From assembly GCF_052050035.1 (NCBI RefSeq), contig NZ_CP189882.1, forward strand, positions 124,001 to 188,000: a stretch of DNA of 64,000 nt, written 5' to 3'. A model generated the notes under the pieces. That model searched no databases, had not been told where the DNA came from, and was given only the letters and a program-made list of their open reading frames with translations. The position numbers and the translations under genes were made by a program. Shown here piece after piece: positions 8,606-18,350 of the stretch; within the stretch, counting starts at the first letter, position 1; each line of letters opens with the position of its first letter. The DNA is from Symbiopectobacterium purcellii_A (GTDB lineage Bacteria; Pseudomonadota; Gammaproteobacteria; Enterobacterales; Enterobacteriaceae).

Positions 8606-9226
8606 TTAGCCCGGCAGATTATTTAATTTCATACGCAGCAACGCCTGCAATGCCTGTGGCGGATTCGCCGCCACGCCTTTATCGTAAGCCGCGCGCGCAG
8701 CCGCGTTATCGCCTTTGCTCACCAACGCATCGCCGCGTACATCCGCCACCATGGCAGCCCATCCCGCCTGTGTGATGGTATCCAACGTTTTAAACGCGTC
8801 ATCAGCCTTACCCTGCTGCACCTGAACGCGCGCCAAACGCAGTGCGGTCAATGCTAGCAGATCGACATCTTTGGTTTGTGTCAACGCCGTGCGCAATTGG
8901 GTTTCCGCCTGAGCGAACTCCCCTTTATCGGCGTGATAGCGCGCCAGTTGCAAGGAAGACAACACGCCATAGCTGTTTTTATTCTCGGCTGAGAATGTTT
9001 CCGCCGCCGAAACGCCCGCCGCATCACCTTTCGCCAATGCTTCACTGGCCTGCTGGTAAGCCAACGAGGAAGACATGGCCCCTTCAGACTGATGATTCTG
9101 CCAGTAACGCCACCCGACCAGGGCACCGATACCCAGCACAATCCCCACCAACAGCGCTTTACCGTTTTCGATCAAAAAGCGGCGCAACGCATCAACTTGC
9201 TCATTCTCAGTGGTATAGACTTCCAC
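8606..9226 (-). CDS. yfgM: Ancillary SecYEG translocon subunit YfgM (GTG start)
   Basis: Inner-membrane protein associated with SecYEG and the chaperone PpiD. It has a short cytoplasmic N-terminus, one membrane helix (KALLVGIVLGIGALVGWRYW, about residues 20-40) and a periplasmic TPR-like domain. I place the start at GTG 9226, preceded by AGGAGAGA: this gives 206 residues, identical to E. coli YfgM, and the expected opening xEVYTTENEQVDALRRF. It lies 13 bp after hisS in the same orientation. Intact. Confidence 0.93.
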   Translation of the reverse strand: MEVYTTENEQVDALRRFLIENGKALLVGIVLGIGALVGWRYWQNHQSEGAMSSSLAYQQASEALAKGDAAGVSAAETFSAENKNSYGVLSSLQLARYHADKGEFAQAETQLRTALTQTKDVDLLALTALRLARVQVQQGKADDAFKTLDTITQAGWAAMVADVRGDALVSKGDNAAARAAYDKGVAANPPQALQALLRMKLNNLPG

Positions 9227-9239
9227 GGTGTCTCTCTCC

Positions 9240-10514
9240 TCAATCCAGTAACGTTGCCAGACGCGCGGCAACGTCCGCCTGCGCCAATGTATCCTGCTCG
9301 CCGCTGCTCAGATTTTTCACCACCACCTGACCGGAAGCCACTTCGTTCTCGCCCAGCACCAGCGCAATACGAGCGCCCCATTTATCCGCGCGAGCAAACT
9401 GTTTCTTGAAATTTCCGCCGCCATAGTTGGTCATCAATTTCAGCTCAGGCAGCGCATCACGCAGTTTTTCAGCCAGTTGCATGGCTGCTGACTGCGTGCC
9501 AACGCCGGAGGAAATCAGATACACTTCAACGCCAGGCTGTGCGGTGAAATCCGGATTAACCGACTGCACTAACAGCACCAAACGCTCCAACCCCATGGCA
9601 AAACCGACAGCCGGCGTGGCATGCCCACCGAGCTGCTCCACCATGCCGTCATAACGGCCGCCCGCACATACCGTGCCCTGCGAACCCAGACTGCTGGTGA
9701 CCCACTCGAACACAGTGCGGTTGTAATAATCCAAGCCACGCACTAATCGCGGATTCACCGTAAATGGGATACCCGCTTGCCTTAAAAGTTCACACAGTTG
9801 CTCAAAGTGTTGGCGAGATTCCTCATCCAGATAGTCCGTCAGCACCGGTGCGTCATTGAGAAGTGCCTGCACCTGCGCATTTTTGGAATCCAGTACGCGC
9901 AGCGGGTTGGTATACATGCGACGCAAACAGTCTTCATCCAAATGTTCTTTGTGTTGTTCCAGAAACGCAATCAACGCCTCGCGGTAACGCGCTCTCGCTT
10001 CCAGCGAACCGATGGAGTTCAGTTCCAGCGTAACGTGTTCAGCAATACCCAGTTCACGCCACCAGCGCGCACTGAGCAGAATCAGTTCGGCATCGATATC
10101 CGGTCCTTGCAGACCAAACACTTCACAGCCCAACTGATGGAATTGGCGGTAGCGCCCTTTTTGCGGACGTTCGTGGCGAAACATCGGCCCCATATACCAC
10201 AGGCGCTGTTCCTGATTATAGAAAATGCCGTGTTCAATACCGGCACGAACGCACCCTGCGGTCCCTTCCGGGCGCAGCGACAGGTTATCACCGTTACGAT
10301 CATCGAAACTGTACATCTCTTTTTCGACCACGTCGGTCACTTCGCCAATCGCCCTCTTAAACAACGGCGTTTGCTCCATGATCGGCGTGCGGATTTCGTT
10401 GTAACCGTAACTGCGGAGTACTTTTTTCAGGCTATCTTCAATACGCTGCCATAAGGCCGTTTCGGCAGGCAGATAATCATTCATGCCGCGTATGGCTTGG
10501 ATATTTTTTGCCAC
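9240..10514 (-). CDS. hisS: Histidyl-tRNA synthetase
   Basis: Class II aminoacyl-tRNA synthetase that charges tRNA-His. The protein has 424 residues, the usual length. Motif 2 is visible as FRHERPQKGRYRQF. The histidine-specific motifs are LVRGLDYYNRTVFE and AGGRYDGMVEQLGG, and the anticodon-binding domain makes up the last roughly 95 residues. The ATG at 10514 gives MAKNIQAIRGMNDYLP. It is followed by yfgM in an operon-like arrangement. Intact. Confidence 0.97.
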   Translation of the reverse strand: MAKNIQAIRGMNDYLPAETALWQRIEDSLKKVLRSYGYNEIRTPIMEQTPLFKRAIGEVTDVVEKEMYSFDDRNGDNLSLRPEGTAGCVRAGIEHGIFYNQEQRLWYMGPMFRHERPQKGRYRQFHQLGCEVFGLQGPDIDAELILLSARWWRELGIAEHVTLELNSIGSLEARARYREALIAFLEQHKEHLDEDCLRRMYTNPLRVLDSKNAQVQALLNDAPVLTDYLDEESRQHFEQLCELLRQAGIPFTVNPRLVRGLDYYNRTVFEWVTSSLGSQGTVCAGGRYDGMVEQLGGHATPAVGFAMGLERLVLLVQSVNPDFTAQPGVEVYLISSGVGTQSAAMQLAEKLRDALPELKLMTNYGGGNFKKQFARADKWGARIALVLGENEVASGQVVVKNLSSGEQDTLAQADVAARLATLLD

Positions 10515-10638
10515 GTCAGTTCTCTATGCGTTGTAAAATCGTTTGTTCCATAGAACCCGATTATAGGGGGTTCAATGCGCTCTGTTCAATGTTAAAGCCA
10601 CCGCTGAGTTTGACAGTCAGTGACGATGCGAGGACTGA

Positions 10639-11760
10639 TTACTTGTCCACCACATTGATCGTGATGCGTTTGTTTTCATCCAGCATCGCGGCTTTGGCGC
10701 GAATTTTCGCTTCCAACTGGTCAATCATGTCGTCGTTGTCAAAGCGCTCTCTCTGGCGCACGCCATCTTCATAAAAGCCGCTTTTTTTGCTGCCGCCGGT
10801 CACTCCCAGCGTTGAGACCAGCGCTTCGCCCGGCCCGTTGACCACACAACCAATAATGGAGACATCCATCGGCGTGATGATATCTTCCAGACGCTGTTCC
10901 AGCGCGTTGACCGTGCCGATCACATCAAATTCCTGACGAGAGCAGGTAGGGCACGCAATGAAATTGATACCGCGCGCGCGAATACGCAGCGATTTGAGGA
11001 TATCAAAACCGACTTTAACTTCTTCAACCGGATCGGCCGCCAGCGAAATACGCAGCGTGTCGCCAATGCCTTCCGACAGCAACAACCCCAGACCGATAGC
11101 CGACTTGACCGCACCGCTGCGGGCGCCACCGGCCTCCGTGATCCCCAGATGCAGCGGCTGATCGATACGCGCTGCTAGTAAGCGATAAGACTGCACCGCC
11201 AGAAACACATCCGAGGCTTTTACGCTCACCTTGAACTGATCGAAATTCAGGCGATCGAGGATGTCCACGTGACGCATTGCGGATTCCAACAGTGCTTCCG
11301 GCGTGGGTTCACCGTATTTTTCCTGAAGATCCTTTTCCAGCGAACCGCCATTGACCCCGATGCGAATCGGGATGTTTTTATCACGCGCGCAATCGACCAC
11401 CGAGCGAATACGCTCTTCGTTGCCGATATTACCGGGATTGATACGCAGGCAGTCCACGCCGTATTCCGCCACTTTCAGCGCGATACGGTAGTCAAAGTGG
11501 ATATCGGCCACCAGCGGAACGTTAACCTGTTGTTTGATCAGTTTAAACGCTTCCGCCGCGTCCATGGTGGGCACGGAGACGCGAACAATATCCACACCAA
11601 CGCGTTCAAGTGACTTGATCTGTCTTACCGTGGCGTTCACATCGGTGGTTCGGGTGTTAGTCATCGACTGCACAGCAATCGGTGCGCCGTCACCAACAGG
11701 CACCTTGCCGACGTAAATGCGCGTTGATTTGCGACGGACGATGGGTGCAGGGTTATGCAT
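10639..11760 (-). CDS. ispG: 4-hydroxy-3-methylbut-2-en-1-yl diphosphate synthase (IspG)
   Basis: [4Fe-4S] enzyme of the non-mevalonate isoprenoid pathway that converts MEcPP to HMBPP. The protein has 373 residues (E. coli 372). A TIM barrel is followed by the cluster-binding domain, with CPTC (about 270-273) and IIGCVVNGPGEA (about 305) supplying the cysteines. The ATG at 11760 gives MHNPAPIVRRKSTRIYVG. It lies 124 bp upstream of hisS and 40 bp after rodZ. Its iron-sulfur cluster links it to the intact isc operon further right. Confidence 0.97.
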   Translation of the reverse strand: MHNPAPIVRRKSTRIYVGKVPVGDGAPIAVQSMTNTRTTDVNATVRQIKSLERVGVDIVRVSVPTMDAAEAFKLIKQQVNVPLVADIHFDYRIALKVAEYGVDCLRINPGNIGNEERIRSVVDCARDKNIPIRIGVNGGSLEKDLQEKYGEPTPEALLESAMRHVDILDRLNFDQFKVSVKASDVFLAVQSYRLLAARIDQPLHLGITEAGGARSGAVKSAIGLGLLLSEGIGDTLRISLAADPVEEVKVGFDILKSLRIRARGINFIACPTCSRQEFDVIGTVNALEQRLEDIITPMDVSIIGCVVNGPGEALVSTLGVTGGSKKSGFYEDGVRQRERFDNDDMIDQLEAKIRAKAAMLDENKRITINVVDK

Positions 11761-11800
11761 TACTTCTTCTCCACATTTACAGCATCACCGGCACGGGAAA

Positions 11801-12775
11801 TTATTCCGCTGCCAGCGTCAGACGAGCAATCTGGTTGCTTCTTACAAACCGGCTCAAATCCACCGGTTTACCTTGATACTGAATTTGTATGGCTGCCGGT
11901 GCGCCGATCTTCAAGCGATAAGGCGCCTGACCGCTCAGGTTTAACGCACTGCCACTGAGCTGCACGCCGCTGTAGAGTTTTTTGCCTGCTGCATCTATCA
12001 CTTCCAGCCAGCAATCGGCGCTAAAGTTCATGGCAATGGTATTGCCATTGTCACTGACAGGCGTTACGCTCGGTGAAGCCACAGGCTCTGTAACCGCAGA
12101 AGGGGGCGTGGTAACCGGCGCTACAGGCTGATGCCCATTGTTTGCCTGCGCAGACACCACTGGTGCATCCGCGCTGGTTGCCGCATTTGCCGCAGGCGAA
12201 TTCGCGGTGGTATTGGCCCCTTCCGGCGCAGCCGGCGCAATCTGCGTCAGATCGATAGTCTGCGAACCGGTATTGGCAAGTGGCACCGCCGTTTGCCCCT
12301 CAGCCTCTTCCGGCGAGTTAGCCGCAGCGTGATCGACCATAGAACTGATCTCTTGCTGCTGCACCTGATAATTCTGCCAGCACCAGGCACCGGTTAACCC
12401 GAGCACGATAAGCACTACCAGCCAGGTAAAGGTCATCAACCAGCCATCGCGTTTCTTACGGCTTTTTCCCAAGGCAAAGCCTTGCATTGACGCCACGTTG
12501 GCGATTCTCGGCACCACGTGTTTATCCAATGCTGGCAGCAGTTCGCTTTCCGGCAAATGCACCAGCTTGGCGTAAGAGCGGATATAACCGCGCAAAAAGG
12601 TAGGTGCTAAATCGGGAGAAGTGCTGCCCTCTTCGATCTCTCTCACGGTGGTCACTTTGAGGCATAAACGTTCAGCGACAGTTTGCTGTGTCAATCCCAT
12701 ATGCTCACGCGCCTGACGCAGACGCTCGCCAGGAGTGGCAGGGGTGGTATTTTCTAGAGTGGCTTCAGTATTCAT
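11801..12775 (-). CDS. rodZ: Cytoskeletal cell-shape protein RodZ
   Basis: Bitopic inner-membrane protein that links MreB filaments to the wall-elongation machinery. An N-terminal Xre-type helix-turn-helix domain (residues about 15-75: GERLRQAREHMGLTQQTVAERL) is followed by a basic stretch and one membrane helix (WLMTFTWLVVLIVLGLTGAW, about 110-130). A Pro/Ala/Thr-rich periplasmic linker leads to the C-terminal DUF4115 beta domain (ADCWLEVIDAAGKKLYSG). The start overlaps the pilW stop by 11 bp. Intact, 324 residues. Confidence 0.95.
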   Translation of the reverse strand: MNTEATLENTTPATPGERLRQAREHMGLTQQTVAERLCLKVTTVREIEEGSTSPDLAPTFLRGYIRSYAKLVHLPESELLPALDKHVVPRIANVASMQGFALGKSRKKRDGWLMTFTWLVVLIVLGLTGAWCWQNYQVQQQEISSMVDHAAANSPEEAEGQTAVPLANTGSQTIDLTQIAPAAPEGANTTANSPAANAATSADAPVVSAQANNGHQPVAPVTTPPSAVTEPVASPSVTPVSDNGNTIAMNFSADCWLEVIDAAGKKLYSGVQLSGSALNLSGQAPYRLKIGAPAAIQIQYQGKPVDLSRFVRSNQIARLTLAAE

Positions 12776-13538
12776 TAGCTAAGAACTGCTGGTACTGTTT
12801 AGAGTGTGGAAAACTTCGCGCCAGCCTGTCGCCATGATAGTTACGCTCATCATCACGGCCCGCCAACGCGGCGAAACGAATCTCTAACCATAAACTCTCA
12901 GCGCTGGCTGGAAGGCTATGGTGATAAATGTCCAAAAGGTGCCTGGCTTCGTTAAAGTGTTGGGCAGTTAGTCGCTGACTCACTTCACTGAGCACCCTGT
13001 CGCCTTTTGTCGGGTCATAGTGTAGCGCCCGAACTAACAATGTGCGTGCCTCATCACAGTTTCCCGCTTTGAAATGGCAGTATCCCGCGTTTTCCAAAGC
13101 CTGCGCAACTTCCCGATAATCAGGATGTTGCGCCGCAGCGCTGAACTGTTTCTGCGCCGCTACATACTGCCCTAAACTAAAGAGAAACGCACCGTAATTA
13201 TTCATTACGCTGGCATTTTCCGGTGCCTGACGCAATGCGGTTTGATAACGTCATTCTGCCGCACTGTATTCGCCAATGCGCTGTTCGTACAACGCCATAC
13301 CCAGTTGGGTGCGATAATCGTCCGGAGCGGCTTCAACAGCGCTCGATAAGTTGCGCCGCGCCGCGTCAAGGTCGTTGCGTTTCAGGTATGCCATACCCAA
13401 TTGCAACCGCGTGGTGACCAACGCCTAGGTCGCCGACGGGCGCTGCACCTTGGCACACCCACTCAACAGTGGCACTACGATGCCGAGCGCAAATAAAACA
13501 CGACGCTGTACATACGCTTGCTGAATACGATGTGTCAT
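12765..13538 (-). pseudogene. pilW: pilW/pilF-type TPR lipoprotein gene with two nonsense codons
   Basis: From ATG 13538 a lipoprotein signal peptide ends in LLSGC. TPR repeats follow (TRLQLGMAYLKRNDLDAARR, NNYGAFLFSLGQYVAAQ, AGYCHFKAGNCDEARTLL), typical of the type IV pilus biogenesis/stability protein PilW (PilF). The frame is open over 258 codons except for an in-frame TAG at codon 38 (13427-13425, probably from CAG) and a TGA at codon 96 (13253-13251). There is no insertion or frameshift, so decay is by point mutation. It lies in the rlmN-pilW-rodZ order usual in this family. A re-initiated C-terminal fragment from about 13235 is possible but would lack the lipoprotein anchor. Confidence 0.85.
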
Positions 13539-13717
13539 CCTGACCCTCCGCTGAAAAACGGATTCCCTGTCCGCATCCCACGCAGTGTTAACGCGGCAAG
13601 CACCAGCGGGTATTCAGCCAATATACGCTAGCTACGCGGACGCCATCATATGCCGATGAAAGGTGTTTGGCACCCTGATTCGATACCCAATACCATTTCA
13701 CCAAGCACAATAAAGCA

Positions 13718-14929
13718 TTAGACTGCTTTAACCTGAATTGGTTCACCCGCGCGTTTGGTGCGCAGCGTTCGCTTGGTACGATCGACCACTTCACCCGCCA
13801 GCTGACCGCATGCCGCATCAATATCATCACCGCGCGTCTTGCGCACGATAGTGGTGAAACCATACTCCATCAGTACCTTGGAGAAACGATCTACCCGGCT
13901 GTTGGAGCTGCGACCATAGGGCGCGCCCGGGAACGGGTTCCAGGGAATCAGGTTAATCTTGCAAGGGGTATCTTTTAAACACTCGGCAAGCTGATGTGCA
14001 TGTTCGGTGCCATCATTGATGTGATCCAGCAGCACGTATTCCACCGTAACGCGCCCCTGATTGGCATTGGATTTCTCCAGATAGCGACGCACCGCAGCTA
14101 AAAAGGTCGCAATGTCATACTTTTTGTTGATTGGCATGATTTCATTGCGGATAGCATCCGTCGGCGCGTGCAGCGATATCGCCAAAGCGACATCGATCAT
14201 ATCACCCAATTTATCCAGCGCCGGTACCACACCAGAGGTAGAAAGCGTCACGCGGCGTTTGGATAAACCAAAACCGAAATCATCCAGCATGATCTCCATG
14301 GCGGGCACCACGTTGTTCAGATTCAGCAACGGCTCGCCCATGCCCATCATTACCACGTTGGTGATGGGGCGCTGGCCGGTGACTTTCTGAGCACCGATAA
14401 TTTTCGCAGCACGCCACACCTGACCAATAATTTCCGATACGCGCAGGTTACGGTTAAACCCCTGCTGCGCGGTCGAACAAAACTTGCATTCAAGGGCGCA
14501 ACCCACCTGCGAGGAAACGCAGAGCGTGGCACGATCTTCTTCTGGGATGTACACGGTTTCGACGCGTTGCCCACCGACCAGAATCGCCCATTTGATGGTG
14601 CCATCCGAAGAACGCTGTTCAGCGACCACCTCCGGCGCACGGATTTCGGCTATCTGCTCAAGCTTCTGACGCAACACCTTGTTGATGTCCGTCATGTCGG
14701 CGAAATCATCGCTACAGTAGTGATACATCCACTTCATCACCTGATCGGCGCGGAACGGCTTCTCGCCAATAGAAGCAAAAAAGGCGCGCATTTGCTGACG
14801 ATTCAAATCCAACAGATTGATCTTTTCACCGTCGGTTTTCACGACAGGTTCAGCAGCATCAGTGGAGGAACAGGTGGAAGCAGACAGGGTGGTGCTTTCC
14901 GCTAAAGACGGAGATTGGGGCATGCTCAT
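13718..14929 (-). CDS. rlmN: Dual-specificity rRNA/tRNA methyltransferase RlmN
   Basis: Radical-SAM enzyme that methylates C2 of A2503 in 23S rRNA and A37 in some tRNAs. The cluster motif is CALECKFC, the SAM-binding segment MGMGEPLLN, and the conserved C-terminal Cys lies in DIDAACGQLAG. I start at ATG 14929 (MSMPQSPSL), giving 403 residues, slightly longer than E. coli (384) because of a Ser/Thr-rich N-terminal extension. The longer upstream reading enters an intergenic repeat and is not supported. It is downstream of ndk and upstream of pilW-rodZ. Intact. Confidence 0.95.
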   Translation of the reverse strand: MSMPQSPSLAESTTLSASTCSSTDAAEPVVKTDGEKINLLDLNRQQMRAFFASIGEKPFRADQVMKWMYHYCSDDFADMTDINKVLRQKLEQIAEIRAPEVVAEQRSSDGTIKWAILVGGQRVETVYIPEEDRATLCVSSQVGCALECKFCSTAQQGFNRNLRVSEIIGQVWRAAKIIGAQKVTGQRPITNVVMMGMGEPLLNLNNVVPAMEIMLDDFGFGLSKRRVTLSTSGVVPALDKLGDMIDVALAISLHAPTDAIRNEIMPINKKYDIATFLAAVRRYLEKSNANQGRVTVEYVLLDHINDGTEHAHQLAECLKDTPCKINLIPWNPFPGAPYGRSSNSRVDRFSKVLMEYGFTTIVRKTRGDDIDAACGQLAGEVVDRTKRTLRTKRAGEPIQVKAV

Positions 14930-14985
14930 AATGGTAACTCTTGGCCTCGTTATTACACGTTGTGGCGCGACAGATGACAATAATA

Positions 14986-15111
14986 TATACCCTAAATAAT
15001 TCGAGTTACATGAAGGCGGCAAGCGAGTGAATCTCGATGAGCTTACTCAGGTAAGTGATTCGGGTGAACGAGCGCAGCCAACGCACAGGCAACTTGAAGT
15101 ATGACGGGTAT
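14986..15111. repeat. 126-bp imperfect palindromic intergenic repeat
   Basis: The element starts TATACCCTAAATAATTCGAG and ends AACTTGAAGTATGACGGGTA. The two halves form an imperfect long inverted repeat with ATACCC/GGGTAT ends. It lies between ndk and rlmN. Repeats of this shape are common between genes in Pectobacterium/Dickeya/Serratia-type genomes. A short derivative with the same two ends occurs at 27455-27493. Confidence 0.75.
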
Positions 15112-15120
15112 CGATAAGAA

Positions 15121-15156
15121 ACGCCCCGGACAAACAGTACGTGCTCATCCGGGGCG
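15121..15156 (-). terminator. Terminator downstream of ndk
   Basis: The arms ACGCCCCGGA and TCCGGGGCG flank a 17-nt loop. On the minus strand they are followed by TTTCTT. It lies about 85 bp past the ndk stop. Confidence 0.6.
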
Positions 15157-15239
15157 CGGCATTGTACAAAGTTTAAAACAGCGATGCTACCGCCGTCGCG
15201 TTTTTTTACGCTTGATACGAGAAAAACCGCCGCACCGGA

Positions 15240-15671
15240 TTAACGCAGGCGCGGACAGATCTCTTCAGCACTGAAGAAATAAGCGATCTCACGTGCCGCA
15301 GATTCCGGAGAATCAGAGCCGTGTACCGCATTTTCGGTAAAACTGTCTGCGTAGTCAGCGCGCAGTGTACCTGCCAGCGCATTCGCAGGATTGGTCGCGC
15401 CCATGATGTCACGGTTGCGCTGAATGGCGTTTTCCCCTTCCAACACCTGCACCATGATCGGGCCTGATGTCATGAAGCCCACCAGACCATCAAAAAACGG
15501 CTTGCCTTGATGCTCGGCATAAAAACCTTCCGCCTGCTCACGGGTTAATTGCACCATTTTAGCGGCCACCAGCGTGAATCCGGCGCTTTCAAAACGCGCG
15601 TAAATGGCACCGATGGCATTCTTGGCTACGGCATTGGGTTTTACGATGGAAAAGGTACGTTCTACCGTCAT
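15240..15671 (-). CDS. ndk: Nucleoside diphosphate kinase
   Basis: Transfers the gamma phosphate between nucleoside triphosphates and diphosphates through a phosphohistidine. The protein has 143 residues, the same as E. coli. It opens MTVERTFSIVKPNAVAKNAIG and carries the active-site segment NAVHGSDSPESA with the catalytic His near 117. In E. coli the genes next to ndk are pbpC and yfhM; here a PTS locus follows instead. Intact. Confidence 0.97.
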   Translation of the reverse strand: MTVERTFSIVKPNAVAKNAIGAIYARFESAGFTLVAAKMVQLTREQAEGFYAEHQGKPFFDGLVGFMTSGPIMVQVLEGENAIQRNRDIMGATNPANALAGTLRADYADSFTENAVHGSDSPESAAREIAYFFSAEEICPRLR

Positions 15672-15994
15672 ATTGACCTCATTATGTCACACGCTATTAA
15701 CGACCGGATTAAAAGAATTATCATACCAGTCAGTGAAAGTGGCGCCGATTATAGGGTGGCAGCAGTGCCTTGCCTATCGGCTTATATAACATTTTCTTAA
15801 AAAAATCGTATCTTTTTGTCTCGTCATTGCGCAAATCGCCACACGGGTGAGTAAATACCGGTGTCACGGCAATCGCGGTGCGATCATACTTCCCAGAGTA
15901 ATTTGTTACCTTTTGAGTAATTTGTTTTTAAAACAATAAGATAAATGGAATCAGTGTAGGATTCACTGCTAGAATTTATCCGTACGCTACACCT

Positions 15995-16013
15995 TGTCAG
16001 GTGATACCTGACA
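15995..16013. promoter_or_regulatory. Perfect 19-bp palindrome upstream of the alpha-glucoside PTS gene
   Basis: TGTCAGGTGATACCTGACA has 8-bp arms around GAT, 38 bp upstream of the PTS start codon at 16052. Its position suits an operator. The RpiR-family regulator at 24464-25255 is the obvious candidate protein, but that pairing is inference. The remainder of the 380-bp ndk-PTS gap (15672-16051) shows no other gene. Confidence 0.5.
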
Positions 16014-17603
16014 GACGTTACCCTTAACAATAGCCACGAAGAGGGCAAAACATGAAAAGAGCCGTCAATGCGTTGCAGAATTTCGGCAAATCGCTGTACG
16101 GTCCGGTGCTGATCCTGCCAATCGTCGGGTTGTTTATCGCGTTTGGTAATGTGTTCGGTAATGGCAATCTGGCCGAATACCTGCCTTTACTGCACCACCC
16201 CATTATTCAGAGTTTTGGTCAGCTGATCGCCAAATCCGCCGTTGCCATTCTGGCCAACCTGGCGCTGGTGTTTGCCGTCGGCATCCCCATTGGCCTTGCC
16301 ACGCGTGACAAAGGTTATGCCGCCCTGATCGGGTTGGTGACCTTTAAACTAGTTGCTGAATAGAGACTTGCATTTTTTGTCAGGCTATTGAGAATAAAAA
16401 GAGGTTTAACTTAGAGAATAAAGGTTTGAAATGATCAACAAAGAGCGGTTGTTACGAGATAATCGTTTATGTAAAGCAATCATTGGATTATCAGTCGAAG
16501 AATTGAAAAATTTAGCCGCTGAATTTTCAGCTTGTTATTTGATTTATCGGAAAAAGAATCGAAAAGATCACGAGCGGCAGATGGGTGCAGGGCAGAAAGG
16601 ATTTATCCCAACCCCATTAGATAAACTGCTTTTTATTTTATTGTATTTAAAATGTTATCCGACCTATGATTTGCAAGGACTTCTTTTTGGTTTAGATAGA
16701 ACACGGGTATGTCGCTGGGTAAAAATATTATTGCCGGTTTTAGAGATGACCTTGGGGCGAGAATGTGTTTTGCCCGCTCGTCAAATTCGCTCTGCTGAGG
16801 AATTTTTTCGCGCCTTTCCTGGAGTTAAAGACGTCTTTATTGATGGGACAGAGCGACCTGTCCAAAAGCCTAAGAATCTGCGTCGGCGAAAAAAAATGTA
16901 TTCGGGAAAGAAAAGACAGACCACTCGAAAAGGGCTTATTATGACTGACGAAACAAGGCAAATTGGATTTATCCCCATGAGCAAAAATGGGCGCGGTCAC
17001 GATAAACGCTTACTCGATAAAGTCGATATAATTCGCCATATTCCTCCTGAGGTAACCATCTGGGCAGATACCGGTTTTCAAGGTATAGAGAAACAGCATC
17101 CTAATACACAAATCCCAAAAAAAGGAACTCGAAAAAGACCTTTATCGCCTGAACAAAAACAAGAAAATAAAATAATCTCGGGCATCCGTATTACAGTTGA
17201 ACAGAGTCTGTAAAGAATTTCGTGTAAATGGCTCCATCGCTTAACCGGAAATCCGATCTCCATACATCAACATGAATTGGCTCATAGCCGGTTTCCAGTC
17301 TCTGATTGGTAGGGTCCATTTAGCCGAGATATTATGCAAGGCTAGATAGAATAATTTTAGCACCGAGTCATCCGTTGGAAATATTCGTCGCGTTTTCGTT
17401 ATCTTGCGCAATGAAGCATTTAACGACTCTATCGCGTTGGTTGTGTAGATAACCTTGCGAATCTCCGGCGGAAAATCAAAAATGACGATGAGACGTTCCC
17501 AATTATTTCTCCACGATGGGCTGATCGTCGGGAACTGCTCATCCCATTTGGCCGCGAAGGCATCCAGGGCCTCTTCAGCGCCCTCTAGCGTTGCGGAACT
17601 ATA

Positions 17604-17695
17604 TAGCCAAGCGACATTATTTTGATAACAGCCAGCTATGCTTCTTTGCCGCATATCAGGGCATAGGATGTAATCATTTTTAAGTCGGTTGGCTA
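17604..17695. mobile_element. 92-bp mini-element (TA target) inside IS256 copy 1
   Basis: The sequence starts TAGCCAAGCGACATTATTTT and ends TTTAAGTCGGTTGGCTA, with TA at 17602-17603 and 17696-17697. It is identical to the copies at 46705 and 55527 and carries no ORF. Removing it with one TA restores the IS256 transposase sequence. Confidence 0.93.
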
Positions 17696-18350
17696 TAGAT
17701 AGCGCGGAGGTCAGCAGCAACGGCTTTACGTTCTTTCCAGCCGACGTAGCGCAGCGAGTTCCGCACCTGATGCACGATGCAGAGCTGTACCCGCGTATGC
17801 GGGTAAACAGCTTCAATGGCATCAGGAAAGCCCTTCAGGCCATCGCAGCAGGCGATGAAGATGTCCTGTAGCCCACGATTTTTCAGTTCTGTCATTACAG
17901 ATAACCAGAACTTGGCCCCCTCGGTTTTGGCTATCCATAGCCCCAGCAGCTCTTTTTCGCCCTGGCCGTTGATGCCTAGAGCCAAGTAAACAGACTTGTT
18001 GGCCACGGCTCCGCCGTCCTGGCTTTTGACCACAATACAGTCAAGGTAAACAATGGGATAAAACGCATCCAGCGGCCGTTGCTGCCAGCGCTTAACGTCA
18101 TCCATCACGGCATTGGTCACTTGAGAAATGAAGCCAGCGGAAACATCGACCCCGTAGACTTCTTTAAAGTGAGCCTGAATATCACGGGTTGATAGCCCTC
18201 TGGAATAGAGAGAAATAATGCGGTCATCGAAGCCGTTAAGCTGCTTTTCGTGCTTACCGATCAGTGTCGGCTCGAAGGTATAGCCAACCGACTTAAAAAT
18301 GATTACATCCTATGCCCTGATATGCGGCAAAGAAGCATAGCTGGCTGTTA

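Noticed and set aside
13223..13581. Short frames on both strands upstream of the pilW fragment
   Set aside because: They are shadows. The real signal is pilW read through two nonsense codons from 13538.
16431..17213. IS5-like transposase as a native 260-residue protein
   Set aside because: The ORF ends only because IS256 copy 1 is inserted; its last residues come from the IS256 terminus.
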